Positions 23,594 to 33,652 of a DNA stretch of 64,000 nt are shown here, piece by piece. Numbering within the stretch: the first letter of the stretch is position 1; each line of letters begins with the position of its first letter. The DNA is taken from contig VJWN01000009.1 in NCBI GenBank assembly GCA_007644065.1, positions 682,001 to 746,000 on the forward strand, given 5' to 3'. This stretch comes from Margaritispora aquatica. Its lineage: Eukaryota; Ascomycota; Leotiomycetes; Helotiales; Discinellaceae. Made by a program: the position numbers and the translations under genes. The notes under the pieces were generated by a model. It made no database searches and had not been told where the DNA came from. It saw only the letters and a list, made by a program, of their open reading frames with translations.

Positions 23594-25102
23594 CTTGGAT
23601 AGCTCGACGAGTCTGCCTTCTGCGGGAGCGCAGGAGAAGGAGGAGGATAGGATGGGATGTACTGTATGGAGTATGCAGTGGGGTGGGGTCGTTTTTTGGC
23701 CTCGCTCATCCAAGGTGCATCAGCCTGTTCTGGGGAACCGGAAGCTGTCTCGAAAGGATGCAAGTAGCAGGGACTTGCGACGGATCTGCGAATGATAGTC
23801 AAGAAGTTGAGAAAGCCACAAATATTCAAAGACTATCAAGTTCTTGCACCCGTTGTCGAACTCGGGAAGAGAAGGGACCAGTGAACCAGAATGCAGAGCC
23901 GGACAGTGCAGAGGGAATAGAAAGGTGTGAGTGACAGCGGGATGAGAGTCTTACGGTAACGGTAATCCGGCGGAGATGTACCTCGAAGTGCAGTGTGCAG
24001 TGCGTATTGTACTGTACGAGTAGACTGGGTACGGTATTGGGTGTGAGCGTGGGATGAATAAGGTAAGGGACCTGAGGTAAATAGGATGAAGTATATGGTA
24101 CCTAAGCTAAGGAGGGGTAAACGTAAAAGTGCCTTAAGATATCAAATAACGATACTATAAGGGAATCATCAACAGGAGACTTCTCCGATCTACTTTAAGG
24201 TACGAATACGAACAACGAATATGGCCCAGGGATCAACTTATATTACGGCTCTTCCCGTCGTTCCCATCATCAAGCATCATAGCTAAAGTACTTGTACATC
24301 GTCGTACAGCAGCTTCCATTGCTTCCGTCATCTAAGCGGCCGCTTTAACTATATAGTATCTAAGATATGTAAGGTGGTTTCTAATCACCTCATGCTCTAC
24401 AGTACCTACAGTCAGGAATCAAAGTAGGGCATGGCTCAAACTTTTCATCTAGGTTTAGATATAATCCATGAATTAGAAATTTTTTCCTTTTGCATATTAG
24501 CTGTCCCCACAGTATGGCACAAAACAACCTGCAGTAACACTTCCCAACACCAACACATGGGTACGCTTTTCAGACCCTAGCTCTGACATCGTTATCATCC
24601 TTCATGCAAGGCAAGTTCATGAACCCCGAACCACTTGTGGTTTAGCTGCATGTACTTCGGCATGAGAGATGTGATGCGATGAGATGATGCAGCAAAGGAC
24701 TGGGAGAGGCCGAAAATGCCCATCTCTCAAGGGTCAATTCGGTTTATCTATTGGAGAGGCCATTGCGACTGCAGCCAGCGCCTCCGATCGAGGACCTTGA
24801 TAAGTGTGTTGGGGAAAGTCTTCTCCGTCAAGCTGGGACAAAAGAAAGCAATATCCTCGTTTATAGACGGGAAGCTAAATTTGACGGCAGAACTGTAAGC
24901 TCACAATGAATCTTATGAGCAGTGCTATCTATGGGCATGTAAAGAAATGCATGCATCATAGCTTCGTCAAGACAGCATTCTTACCTTGCATCGCATACCT
25001 TCTGAATCAACTGAGTCGGAAACAAGCAGCCGCTTATTGCCGAGGTCACTTCGTAGGCAAACTCTCCAATCATGAGCTTCAAGCATCACGACATCAGCAT
25101 CG
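23594..25102. other. Intergenic region between WBP2-like and RraA-like genes
   Basis: Divergent intergenic region of about 1.5 kb. Frames at 23683-23934 and 24716-24898 (plus) show no domain. The 24050-24230 stretch is rich in AGGTA/TACCT oligomers. No gene called. Confidence 0.45.
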
Positions 25103-26106
25103 ATGTATTCAACTCGGACATTCCCTCGTACCAGACTGAGATCCGTTCGTTTGAATACACCGATCTTGTTATCGTTCCCAAGCATTAGATCCTTCGGATC
25201 TCAGCAAACTATCCACGCGATGTCCGCCGTTACCACTACGTCAGAGACACAGATCAACCATCTACTTCGCTATACAGCTTGCGACATAGCAGACACCCTT
25301 CTTGTCCTCAAGGTCCCAAATGCAGGGTATCTTCCAGATCTTCAAATCAGAGCACATGGGCCAGCACGAAGTTCTGGCAATGTTACCATAGCTCCAGCGT
25401 CCACTGTTCTTATGGTAGCGAAGGCTGGCGATGTCTATCAATTGCCAACTTCAAATATTGCTTCCGACAAGCATTGGGTTGATCTCACTCAGCCTGATAC
25501 CATCGTTGTGATGAAGCAAGCCGAGGGTCAAATTTGTGCGGTTCTAGGTGGGATTATGGCCTTGAGAATGTCAGTGCTCAAAGCTAGAGGCGTGGTTGTG
25601 AATGGCAGAGTAAGAGATATTGAACAATTGAAGGAGTCCGGTTTACTAGTAAGTTGGAGATCAAGTTAGACATTACCCTCAAATCGCACCTCTTCTAGCT
25701 TGAGAAGCAAACGATGAGTTTTTGATATCTTTTTGCTGCTACTTGACTTATCAGCTATAGATCTGGTCGAAAGGCACTTCGATAGTTGGAACGGGGCTCG
25801 AGGCAAAACCTCACGCCGTTCAAATACCACTAGATATCGATGGAACTATCGTCAATCCAGGAGATCTAATATTTTGCGACGATATCAATGGCGTGGTCGT
25901 GATTCCGCAAGAGAAAGTCACAGATGTTTTATCATTACTTCCACGGATGACGGCAGCGGACCAGAAGGTAGAAGCAGATGTCGCAAATGGTACGACGGTG
26001 AAAGAAGCCTTTAAGAAGCATAGACCGGTACGTCTAAGATTATAGATTCAAACGCAAGCTTACAAAGCTATACATAGCACTGACATATAAACAGGCAAAG
26101 TGGTAA
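25103..26106 (+). CDS. RraA-family protein (HMG/CHA aldolase-like, 'demethylmenaquinone methyltransferase-like')
   Basis: Exons: 25103-25648, 25761-26027 and 26095-26106 (12 nt, ending PAKW). The core starts at the ATG at 25220 (MSAVTTT) and gives 235 aa. It has the RraA signatures: YTACDIADTLLVLKVP; then AVLGGIMALRMSVLKARGVVVNGRVRD, containing the G-x-R-D active-site segment; and after the first intron IWSKGTSIVGTG, VQIPLDIDGTIVNPGD and VVVIPQEKV. Fungal members are usually listed as oxaloacetate decarboxylase/4-hydroxy-4-methyl-2-oxoglutarate aldolase-like; the substrate is unknown. In-frame upstream, from the ATG at 25103, are 39 residues without any acidic residue and rich in Arg/Ser/Thr, a plausible mitochondrial presequence. 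Both starts are possible. 25103 is given here because the longer frame is open and targeting-like. Confidence 0.8.
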
Positions 26107-26512
26107 TTTTCAATAAACCTATATAGCTTCAAAGATTCATTTCACTCTAAAGCTTTTAGAATTCGTGTATATAATATAATCAAGAGTACGTGGTTTGTCT
26201 TTAAATGTATTTTATATGGTTAGAGCTTAAATAATAAGTTCTTTTAATCGAGGCATTATCATTTGCTGTCTGCCAAATCGCTACCACTATTGAATTTTGT
26301 TAGAGGATTCATCCAAATTAGGTTTAGTGCTGCGCGTTGTCGTCGCGCGAGCAGGCTGACGTGTCGAGGCATTCAAAGTTCACCTCTATGGTATCGTTTG
26401 ACATCAATTCACCATAAACTTCCTACTTCCTCTTTAGCTTTCTAAAGGCGATTAAGAAGCTTACCACTACGATCAACGTCAAATAACCCCAACTATAACA
26501 ACGCTTTTCAAG
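26107..26512. other. Intergenic region between RraA-like and DUF3716-type genes
   Basis: Short AT-rich interval. It contains the 3' flank of the RraA-like gene and the leader of the next gene. No gene seen. Confidence 0.5.
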
Positions 26513-28542
26513 ATGAGTTACAATTCACCCAGCGAAGGGTCATCTCCAAATCCAGTCATTAAGTTTGAGCCGACTACGGCGTATGAATCCTCTACAGCAT
26601 GGCTTGAGCACCCGGAACATCCAAAGCTCTACAAACCAGACCCTAACATTCTTGCATCGTACGTTCTAGTGTCTTCAATTGGTCTCACCACTATGATTTA
26701 CATTGATGTCATTGCAGGACACGCTCAATCGCAGACCTTCCACTCATTCGACCTCTCAACCTGCGTCCTGGGAAGAACGTGTTTTATCTACACAACCTGA
26801 GCCATGGCATTTCGAACTACAAAGCTATATTGGCCTACCAAAGAGGAAAGGTCCAGTCCGTTACTTGTAGCTGTTGTACAGGTTCACAGCCTATGGGCCC
26901 TTTCCAGCAATGTGTAGTCTTAGGGAATGTTCATCTTGGAGCCTGCACTAATTGTGCATATGACGGAAATGGGACAAGATGCACACTGCGTCGTTAGTAG
27001 CAATCCTTCTCGACCAATTCTGATACTTACCAACAATAGTTTTCAATGCTGATGGTTCCCCCATCAATCCAAACACGTGCAAGAGGAAAATCGGTCTCAG
27101 TAGAGCACAAACGGTGGACCACGCTTCGGAGGAAGTCCTTAACTTAGAGACTGGAGCTATCGAGAGATCCCGTTCAACACCAAGAGATGAAACGGCTCAA
27201 CCACAGAGCCCTTCGGCAAATATAGGCTACTTGCGCAGACAAGCTGCTAAAGATGCTGAGTCGCGCCTCTCAAACTATACCTATCACGTCGTAGATGCTG
27301 GAGGTTCAATTGTTGACTCGTCGGATGCTGATACTCCCGGCCAACAAACCCCAATCAATGGATGGCCCGACAATGGAATAGTCATGTCGGACTTGCCTCA
27401 ACCAGAAGCGCCGAGACCTCGAGGTAGCTTCATGGCCAAGCGTGGTGGAAAGCATTCGCATATGCGAAAGAAGTCGTCACCATCCGGCGAGGATGCTAAG
27501 CGTGCGAGAACTGCCACGCTTGAAGGGAACGATAAGAGTGAGGAGGATGAACCAGCTCCTCAACGTAGAAGATTATACACGAGTCCCTCGCCAGACGAAG
27601 AGGACGAGATCCATGTGACCATGCCTAACTCAGCACCAGTTCCTGACGTAAGTGCTACCAACCTTGTACATCCATCTTCCAAAGTTGACATTTTTACAGA
27701 ATCTTAGGCTACATGATATTCCCTTGCCAGCTAGGCTTATAACTCCCACAAGTGTTATGAAGCATCTTCTAACACTGCCTGCACTTCGGACTGTCAGCTG
27801 GAGAGAGAATGCCAGTCGCAGTCTCAATATCAATTCCCAGATTGAAGCTGCAATGGGCTATTGCGTCGGCGAAATAGTATCACCGTGCGATCGCTGCTCG
27901 AGAGATAAAACCTCTTTTCAGAAGTGTGTCACAGTACGTGGTCACTTTCAGCAAAGTTGTGTTGGTTGTACCTATACCAGCAGAGCAAGTCAGTGTACAT
28001 TCCATATCCCAAATTCTACCAGACATGGGGTTGTTATCGTGGATGCGCCGCCCAAAACTCTCACCACGAAAAAGTCGAATCCTAAAATGAGAGCCTCGCC
28101 TGCACATGTGCCTGAAAAAAGGGACAAGCCATCCCCTACGCCATTAACACTTAGGAAGACAAGCCAACCTTCCGCAAAACCGGAAGCATCCTTTGCCGCT
28201 CAGCCATCTGTTAACCGTCCAGCTATCTTGCCACCGGCTGCTGCAAAAATGGAGTCTTCGACGCCAATAATTCGCTCTCAGCGATATTTACGAGCCATGG
28301 CTGATACTCAACAAATGAGCGAGGAGGAGCAGCAACTTGAGCTCGCAGACTTGAAGTTTCAGGTCTGGGTTATCAGTAATGTCATTGGGAAAACAGCACC
28401 AGCCACAGCAACCTCACGGTACAAGCAGGCTCAAGTCGAATATGAGTTGATGAGCCGGGAGGAACAAGAATTAGAGCTGGCTGGGTTCAAATTCCGTCTT
28501 GCCGTGCTTCAAGATGTTCTAAAGATCCAAGCAAGCACCTGA
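26513..28542 (+). CDS. Fungal-specific protein with two DUF3716-type cysteine modules
   Basis: Exons: 26513-26658, 26718-26992, 27040-27647 and 27700-28542, giving 623 aa. All joins are in phase. The third intron is GTAAGT-TTTTTACAG; the second uses a GTTAGT donor that also removes a TAG. The first cysteine module (about residues 98-140) has CSCC, PFQQCVVL, GACTNCAYDGNGTRC. The second (about 404-450) has SPCDRCSRD, SFQKCVTV, QSCVGCTYTSRASQC. Both share the pattern C-x2-C, F-x2-C-V, C-x2-C, C. This resembles the DUF3716 family of filamentous fungi, usually seen as one module per protein. Between them lie ~260 charged, low-complexity residues with nuclear-type basic clusters (GGKHSHMRKKSS). The C-terminus is helical and contains a near-duplicate segment (EEEQQLELADLKFQV and REEQELELAGFKFRL). 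Function unknown; a chromatin or DNA-associated role is speculative. Confidence 0.8.
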
Positions 28543-28821
28543 ATCCATAAGTAAGTGTAAAGTTGAGAGGTCTGCGTCTATTTTTCTAACATCATGACAG
28601 TCCAAATCACATCTGGTTCGTAAAGAGGTTGAAAAGTGAGAATTTTGCAGGGAGTAATTATTCATTCATTAAGCCTTCATCAAGGCGGGGCCATGGATAT
28701 CCTATACTTTGAGGTTGAGAGGCATGACCAAACCTGTGCCTATCCCTCATTTCATATGCTCACGTCATGAAGCAGTTCATCGAGGCACTGCCGATGCTTC
28801 TCATGATCAGGGTTTCCATTC

Positions 28822-29210
28822 TTAAAAACAACAATCCAAGCAATCAAAACAACATTCGCAAGCCTCTCCGCATATCCAACAACAACATAGCGTGGCGAGA
28901 CTATACAGTTTGGATTAGTGACCTTTCTCTAACATACCATCTCTTGATACGTACCAAGTTGCTAGACATCCACGGCTCTTCTCTTCTTTATGTTGCTGGG
29001 GTGGTGGTCCCTGCTGGTACATCATCTTTGTAGTCACATGAGCTCCAACCAATCTTAGTCCCGAGGAATTTGGCTCACAGGTTGTGGAGGATAGCCGCCT
29101 TGCTGTGGAGGATAGCCTTGTTGTGGGTGACCACCATACTGAGGTTGAGGTGGTCCATATTGCTGCTGCCCACCGCCATAATGTTGATCTTGGGGTGGAT
29201 AATGAGACAT
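28822..29210 (-). CDS. Small CYSTM-type Cys-rich protein with PQGY-rich N-terminus
   Basis: Three short exons: 29079-29210, 28955-29025 and 28822-28900, giving 93 aa, too short and spliced for simple frame finding. The first 44 residues are Pro/Gln/Gly/Tyr repeats (YGPPQPQYGG, QQGYPPQQGGYPPQ). Exon 2 adds MMYQQGPPPQQHKEEKSRGCLAT. Exon 3 completes a cysteine-packed hydrophobic tail (CLATLCCCWICGEACECC, then FDCLDCCF). The layout is the CYSTM module: a low-complexity cytosolic head and a C-terminal Cys-rich membrane segment. Introns have GTGAGC and GTACGT donors and AAAG and ATAG acceptors, and both joins are in frame. CYSTM proteins are linked in other eukaryotes to stress and metal tolerance at the plasma membrane; here that is inference. 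It is convergent with the DUF3716-type gene, 279 bp away. Confidence 0.88.
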
Positions 29211-31145
29211 GGCTTATGACGTGGGAGGGAGGATATGGATTGGGACTCCTTCAAAGGATCAAGTAATTAGACGTAGATATTGCGACACGAAAAACAATCA
29301 AACGAGAGAACAAGTGCAAATCCAGACCCAAGCCCTCTTTCGACGCAAGTGATCTGGCTGAACCTAACCCTTCTTATACAAATCACAATCAAGAACATGT
29401 GGATCGCTCTGGTGCCCCTCACTGGCTGAACCCGGCACCCCGTGGCCGAAAGTCGCTCAAGTGAGAGACAAGTCAGAGAGATTGGGGCTGACCATTCCAG
29501 CTCCCCAGCCAACCCACCAGCCCAACTCGGCGCGAGCCGCCAAGAATTGTTATTTCGGGAATTCGGCGGGCGCTGCGTTGGCGAGCCTGCGAGCATCAAC
29601 CATCCAGTTCGCTTCTGAGACATCGTTTGTGGCTTGTGCGACCATGGGCGGGAATGTTACTGGTTGCAAACGCGTTGCCAAGTCGCTTGGCCGGTGTGTG
29701 TCTCTCTGTGTCGCCGTGTCGCCGTGTCGGCGTGCTTGGGGAATTTCGTCGGTTGCGTAGGCAGCATGTGTGTGTGTGGCTGGAGTGGGTATGTATGTGG
29801 GCATGTGGTATGGGTATCTGGGTAAGGTGTGCCGTGCCGTATGCGCACGAGCGAGAGTTATGATGAATTGGGGTATTTTGGGTATTTTGGGTAGGGACTT
29901 TTAATCATTTATCTCAGCCTGGTAGGGAAGGTGTGGAGAGTTTATGGGAAAAGTTGTGGAGATGCCAAGTGTGGTTTGACGAGGATGACGATCCGCTTTT
30001 GTGGCTTTTGGTATGAAGTTTTGGTGATGGGTGGCTCAGGTGCTTGATGGTTTGTGGATGAGTTGAGTGGCTTACTGCTTTGCCAAGTCGCCAAGAGGTG
30101 AGAGTGCGTGGCTTTTTCGAAGTGGTAATCGTCGGTTGAGTTTTCGAGAGTGTATTGTATCGCAAGTAAGTGAGACGGATCGTGTGTGTGGCTTTGCTTT
30201 AGGGCGATGTTTACATTCAAATGGATTTGAGTTGAGGATAGATGGGTATTTAGAGGAAGTTGACATGAACTTCGTGCTTGTACAAGCAGGTTGCAAACAA
30301 GGTTTGGCGTCTGTCATTTCATTTTGATCAATAGAAAGAAGGGTTTTTTACTGACGAATCTATTATGCATAATCTACTATCTACCACCGTATGTAGACTT
30401 AACTTGCGTCGCTTAGCTCATACTTCCACCCTATGCATATCATAAATTACTGGCTACATGCACGTTTCACTCCTCCTCTTAAATGATAGCAGTATCACAG
30501 TAGAAGAGAATCAAGGAGGAGAAGCGAATGAAGCTATGACTTTTGGTGTTCGGTGTTTGGACATCTACATACACAGTTTTCCCATTGAACCCCCAATTAA
30601 GCGAGCTCAATTGGATTTCATTGACATCCACTGCAGGCTGATTTGATAAGACTCAAACTCTCAGATGATCAATCATACTGCATATCCTTGTTAAAATAGC
30701 TATACAAGAATGTTCGGAACCCAACGTAAGAATATGCTGTCTGTCATCTAGATGCGTACCTTGAACTCGCCATGTTTTAATTTTCGCATAACCTCCATAC
30801 CAATGCAATGCGTACTACGAACGACTCAGCGACTACAATACCAATCCACAGTCTACTTATTCTCAAGTCAACCCTTTCTTCTATTCTCGAAATCATATAT
30901 GCTTCATATACTCGACTTTGTTCTCTTGTTGATTTACATTACATGTATGCTCAAAATCCAGACTATTGTCGACCTGACTTTCCTCAATTTTTTGCTTTGG
31001 AGGGGATCTCAAACCCAAAGCCCTTTGAATGAACACAAAGTACAACCTTTTCCTCCTCCTCAATGGTACACGCTAGAACTCAAATGTAGTAGTTCCCATT
31101 CCACTACCTACTAAGTCCTTAACCCTTTCTTTTGATTCTACGCCA
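29211..31145. other. Intergenic region upstream of CYSTM gene
   Basis: About 1.9 kb with no supportable gene. Around 29696-29735 there is a GTGTCGCCGTGTCGCCGTGTC-type short repeat, and near 29871-29895 a tandem GGGTATTTT unit. Both inflate open frames on both strands. Confidence 0.5.
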
Positions 31146-32439
31146 TCAGAGCCTCCTTGATGGCAGTAAGCAATCGCCATTCATATGACTTCTTGTATTG
31201 CAGTACCTGCACATCATCAACTTGGGTGGCTCGCGGATGTTGGTGCGTTCCCTGTGTATTTGACTCCGAAGGTGAGGATGTCGCTCATGTAGCCATTTCA
31301 ATGCTCCAGAGATCTGTTGTTCTGCATAACTAAGTTCTTGTTGAAGTGGCCACACATCGCAGGAGTTTCCATGGTGTTCGATTGGGGATGGTAGAATCTG
31401 TATGTGTAAATTCTCGTCTATGGCAAACCCCGTTTCCAATAGCTTGGTCCTTACGATCATGTCAAAGTTGTGATGCGCTGGTGGGGGTGAAAGGAACGTC
31501 ATGGATAAAGAAGTGCTTGCTCGAACTTTTTCGAATTGGCGAGTCCAGGCCGAGACTACTGATGCTCCCTCGCGGTCCCTTATATCAAGGTTAAGAAAGC
31601 TGTCTGTGCCTGTAGCACGTGTACCAGCCAGACGCTTCAACTGCTCAACATCTGCCATTATCTTCTCGACAAATTGGCTCCTAGCTCCGTCAAGAGGAAT
31701 TATCGTCGCAGGGGTGATCCTCTCGTAATTGAAAGTGAAAAGCTTGCTTAGGATGGACTCTGAAGAAAGCTCTCCCACGTACTGGTAGATTGATAGTTGA
31801 ATCATTCCACTAATTCTACAAACATAACCGTCCTCAATAAGAGACGCATTGTGAATCCTGGTGTAGGAATATTTGACTATGGCACTGAGCATTCTGGCTT
31901 TGTTCTGTAGTTCTTTGTGAGTAGGAGGTTGTTGTCTCACAACGGGTAAAGTGTCTGCTGGTGGAGAGCGTTGAGTATCATTCCCTAAGCCAAGCGAGGT
32001 GATGGTTTCGACAACATCCAGATTTCTGCTATTCTGATCATGTGCGTTGTTTTCTCTTTGCTCTTGAAGTGCATCATCTTCAGATCCTACATTATCCCCA
32101 CCTTCCTCTACGGGTGCGGGACCGTCAAGTCTTCCAACATCCTCACCTTCCTCTTCATAGATATCACTTTCCTCCTCATATTCTCGTAATCTCTCTCTGG
32201 TTGGACCTTAGATGATTCTTTCCATAGGAGTCCTGCAAATTGGACATTGTCGGCTTGCTCTGCTCAACTGTGTATATTCTTCTTCGCCCTCTTCTTCGCC
32301 CTCTTCGATCCCCCCATTAGAGGCAGTTGTAATCCAAAAAATGGCCACAGGGAGCTATTCTTGCGGGAGATGTAAGAGTCTAGAGGCATATGCTGCAAAC
32401 ATAAGGGCTGTCTACGGTAGAACTTTGGTGAAATTCCAT
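31146..32439 (-). pseudogene. RING-finger protein gene with three in-frame stops and a one-base shift
   Basis: From ATG at 32439 the sequence reads MEFHQSSTVDSPYVCSICL, then TAG (32382-32380), then TLTSPARIAPCGHFLDYNCL, then TAA (32319-32317), then W. After a six-C run on the plus strand (32310-32315) the frame shifts by one. It continues GIEEGEEEGEEEYTQLSR, QCPICRTPMERII, then TAA (32210-32208). From there it is open for over 350 codons to the end. The RING ligands are C-x2-C, C-G-H, D/C and C-x2-C. The tail ends in a CCHC zinc knuckle (CRYCNTRSHMNGDC). I could not find introns that skip the stops without deleting zinc ligands. Each stop is one C-to-T step from a CAR codon. It may be a recent pseudogene or contain sequence errors. 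Intact relatives would be E3-ligase-like. Confidence 0.7.
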
Positions 32440-32772
32440 AGATTGTTAATTTAAGTCCTAGTGTTTAGAAATTGTAGTTTCTAGGAAAGTTAAAGGCTGC
32501 TTTATAGCTTTGATGTCAGTAGTAGAATGTGGTGGTTTGAATTCGAAAGGACAGCAACCTCAATTCTTTTGCGATTTATAGTCCACGATGCATAAGGAGG
32601 AGAATCACGACTCGCAATGACGGCAGGTCAGTATGATGGGAATTCCGAAATATTGGGTGAATCACGCAAAGAGGCATCTGTCATACTGATCAGGATCATT
32701 AATCTTTTAGAAACTTCTATATATTGCTGCAGCTGAAGCTCTTCCAAAGTTGTGCACCAAAATCCTAGCACA
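32440..32772. promoter_or_regulatory. Shared divergent upstream region of RING pair
   Basis: Only 333 bp separate the two divergent start codons, so both promoters must lie here if the genes are expressed. No specific element recognised. The sequence contains several A/T-rich tracts. Confidence 0.4.
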
Positions 32773-33486
32773 ATGGTTTCTCAAAACGCCACCCAATCCT
32801 CTAGGAATGGAGCGTAAAACAGACTTCCTTTAGAATCAACGACGAAATCCACAGCAACTCAATATTTATCTCGAGATACAACGGATCCTTCGCTTAATCT
32901 TGTTGCACTCACTTCCACCGCTGACCAAATCCAAGCAAAGTGCAGCATCTGCTACGAACCAATATCGAACTCTACAACGATCCTGCCTTGTGGACACGAA
33001 TTTGATGACGAGTGTATCCGAAACTGGTTGAAAATAGGAAAAGATGATACGGACTACCTCTCAAATGCAGTGCAGCAATGTCCCGCGTGTCGGATACCGG
33101 TGGAACGGCTGCGGAGGCGACGTTATCAAGACAGCTTGGAGAGCTTAGACGATCATGGATTCGATGCCGGCACAGAAGACGTTGACTGGAGCGTGTTTGA
33201 ACCAGGGGACGACGTGCTCCGAGCTTCGTCTCCGCAGGAAGTGTGGTGGTCTATCATGTCTGTTGATCAGAACGAGGCTCGATCAAGAGAAGCGCATCAA
33301 GACATTTCGAGTCCACGAAGACTCTCCGCACATCTGGAGTATCCTCAGACATGCTTTCTTATAGCATCTGTGCCTCAGAGTAACGCACTCTGCCAGATAC
33401 TTGGTTTTATGAAACTCGAAATTACACAAGAAGAACTCCTCACGTCTTCGATTCTCATCAGAAGATTCGAATTCAGATGTAGCTAA
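32773..33486 (+). pseudogene. RING-finger protein gene with one early in-frame stop
   Basis: The ATG at 32773 opens MVSQNATQSSRNGA, followed by TAA (32815-32817). The same frame then continues without a stop for over 220 codons. It includes a RING domain: CSICYEPISNSTTILPCGHEFDDECIRNWL, an insert, and QCPACRIPVERLRRR. The fifth zinc ligand position holds Asp rather than His or Cys, as in its left-hand neighbour and many fungal RING proteins. The rest (DVDWSVFEPGDDVLR onward) has no recognised domain. No intron of plausible size removes the stop in frame, and the next in-frame ATG (33028) would lose the RING. A single base change, an upstream unseen exon or a sequence error are the alternatives. 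If read through, it would be an E3 ubiquitin-ligase-like protein of about 237 codons. Confidence 0.6.
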
Positions 33487-33652
33487 GTAGTCTTTGGCAT
33501 CAAAACCAAATATTTCAGAGTTCTTCAACAGCTTTCAGTCTAACTTTCAAGCCCACTATGAAAGCAGGCTCGGCTGATCCGGAGTCAGAATGTTGAATTC
33601 CTTGGCTAGAGTTCTACTTTACATAAATCACAGTCTATAATTAACCGATGGA

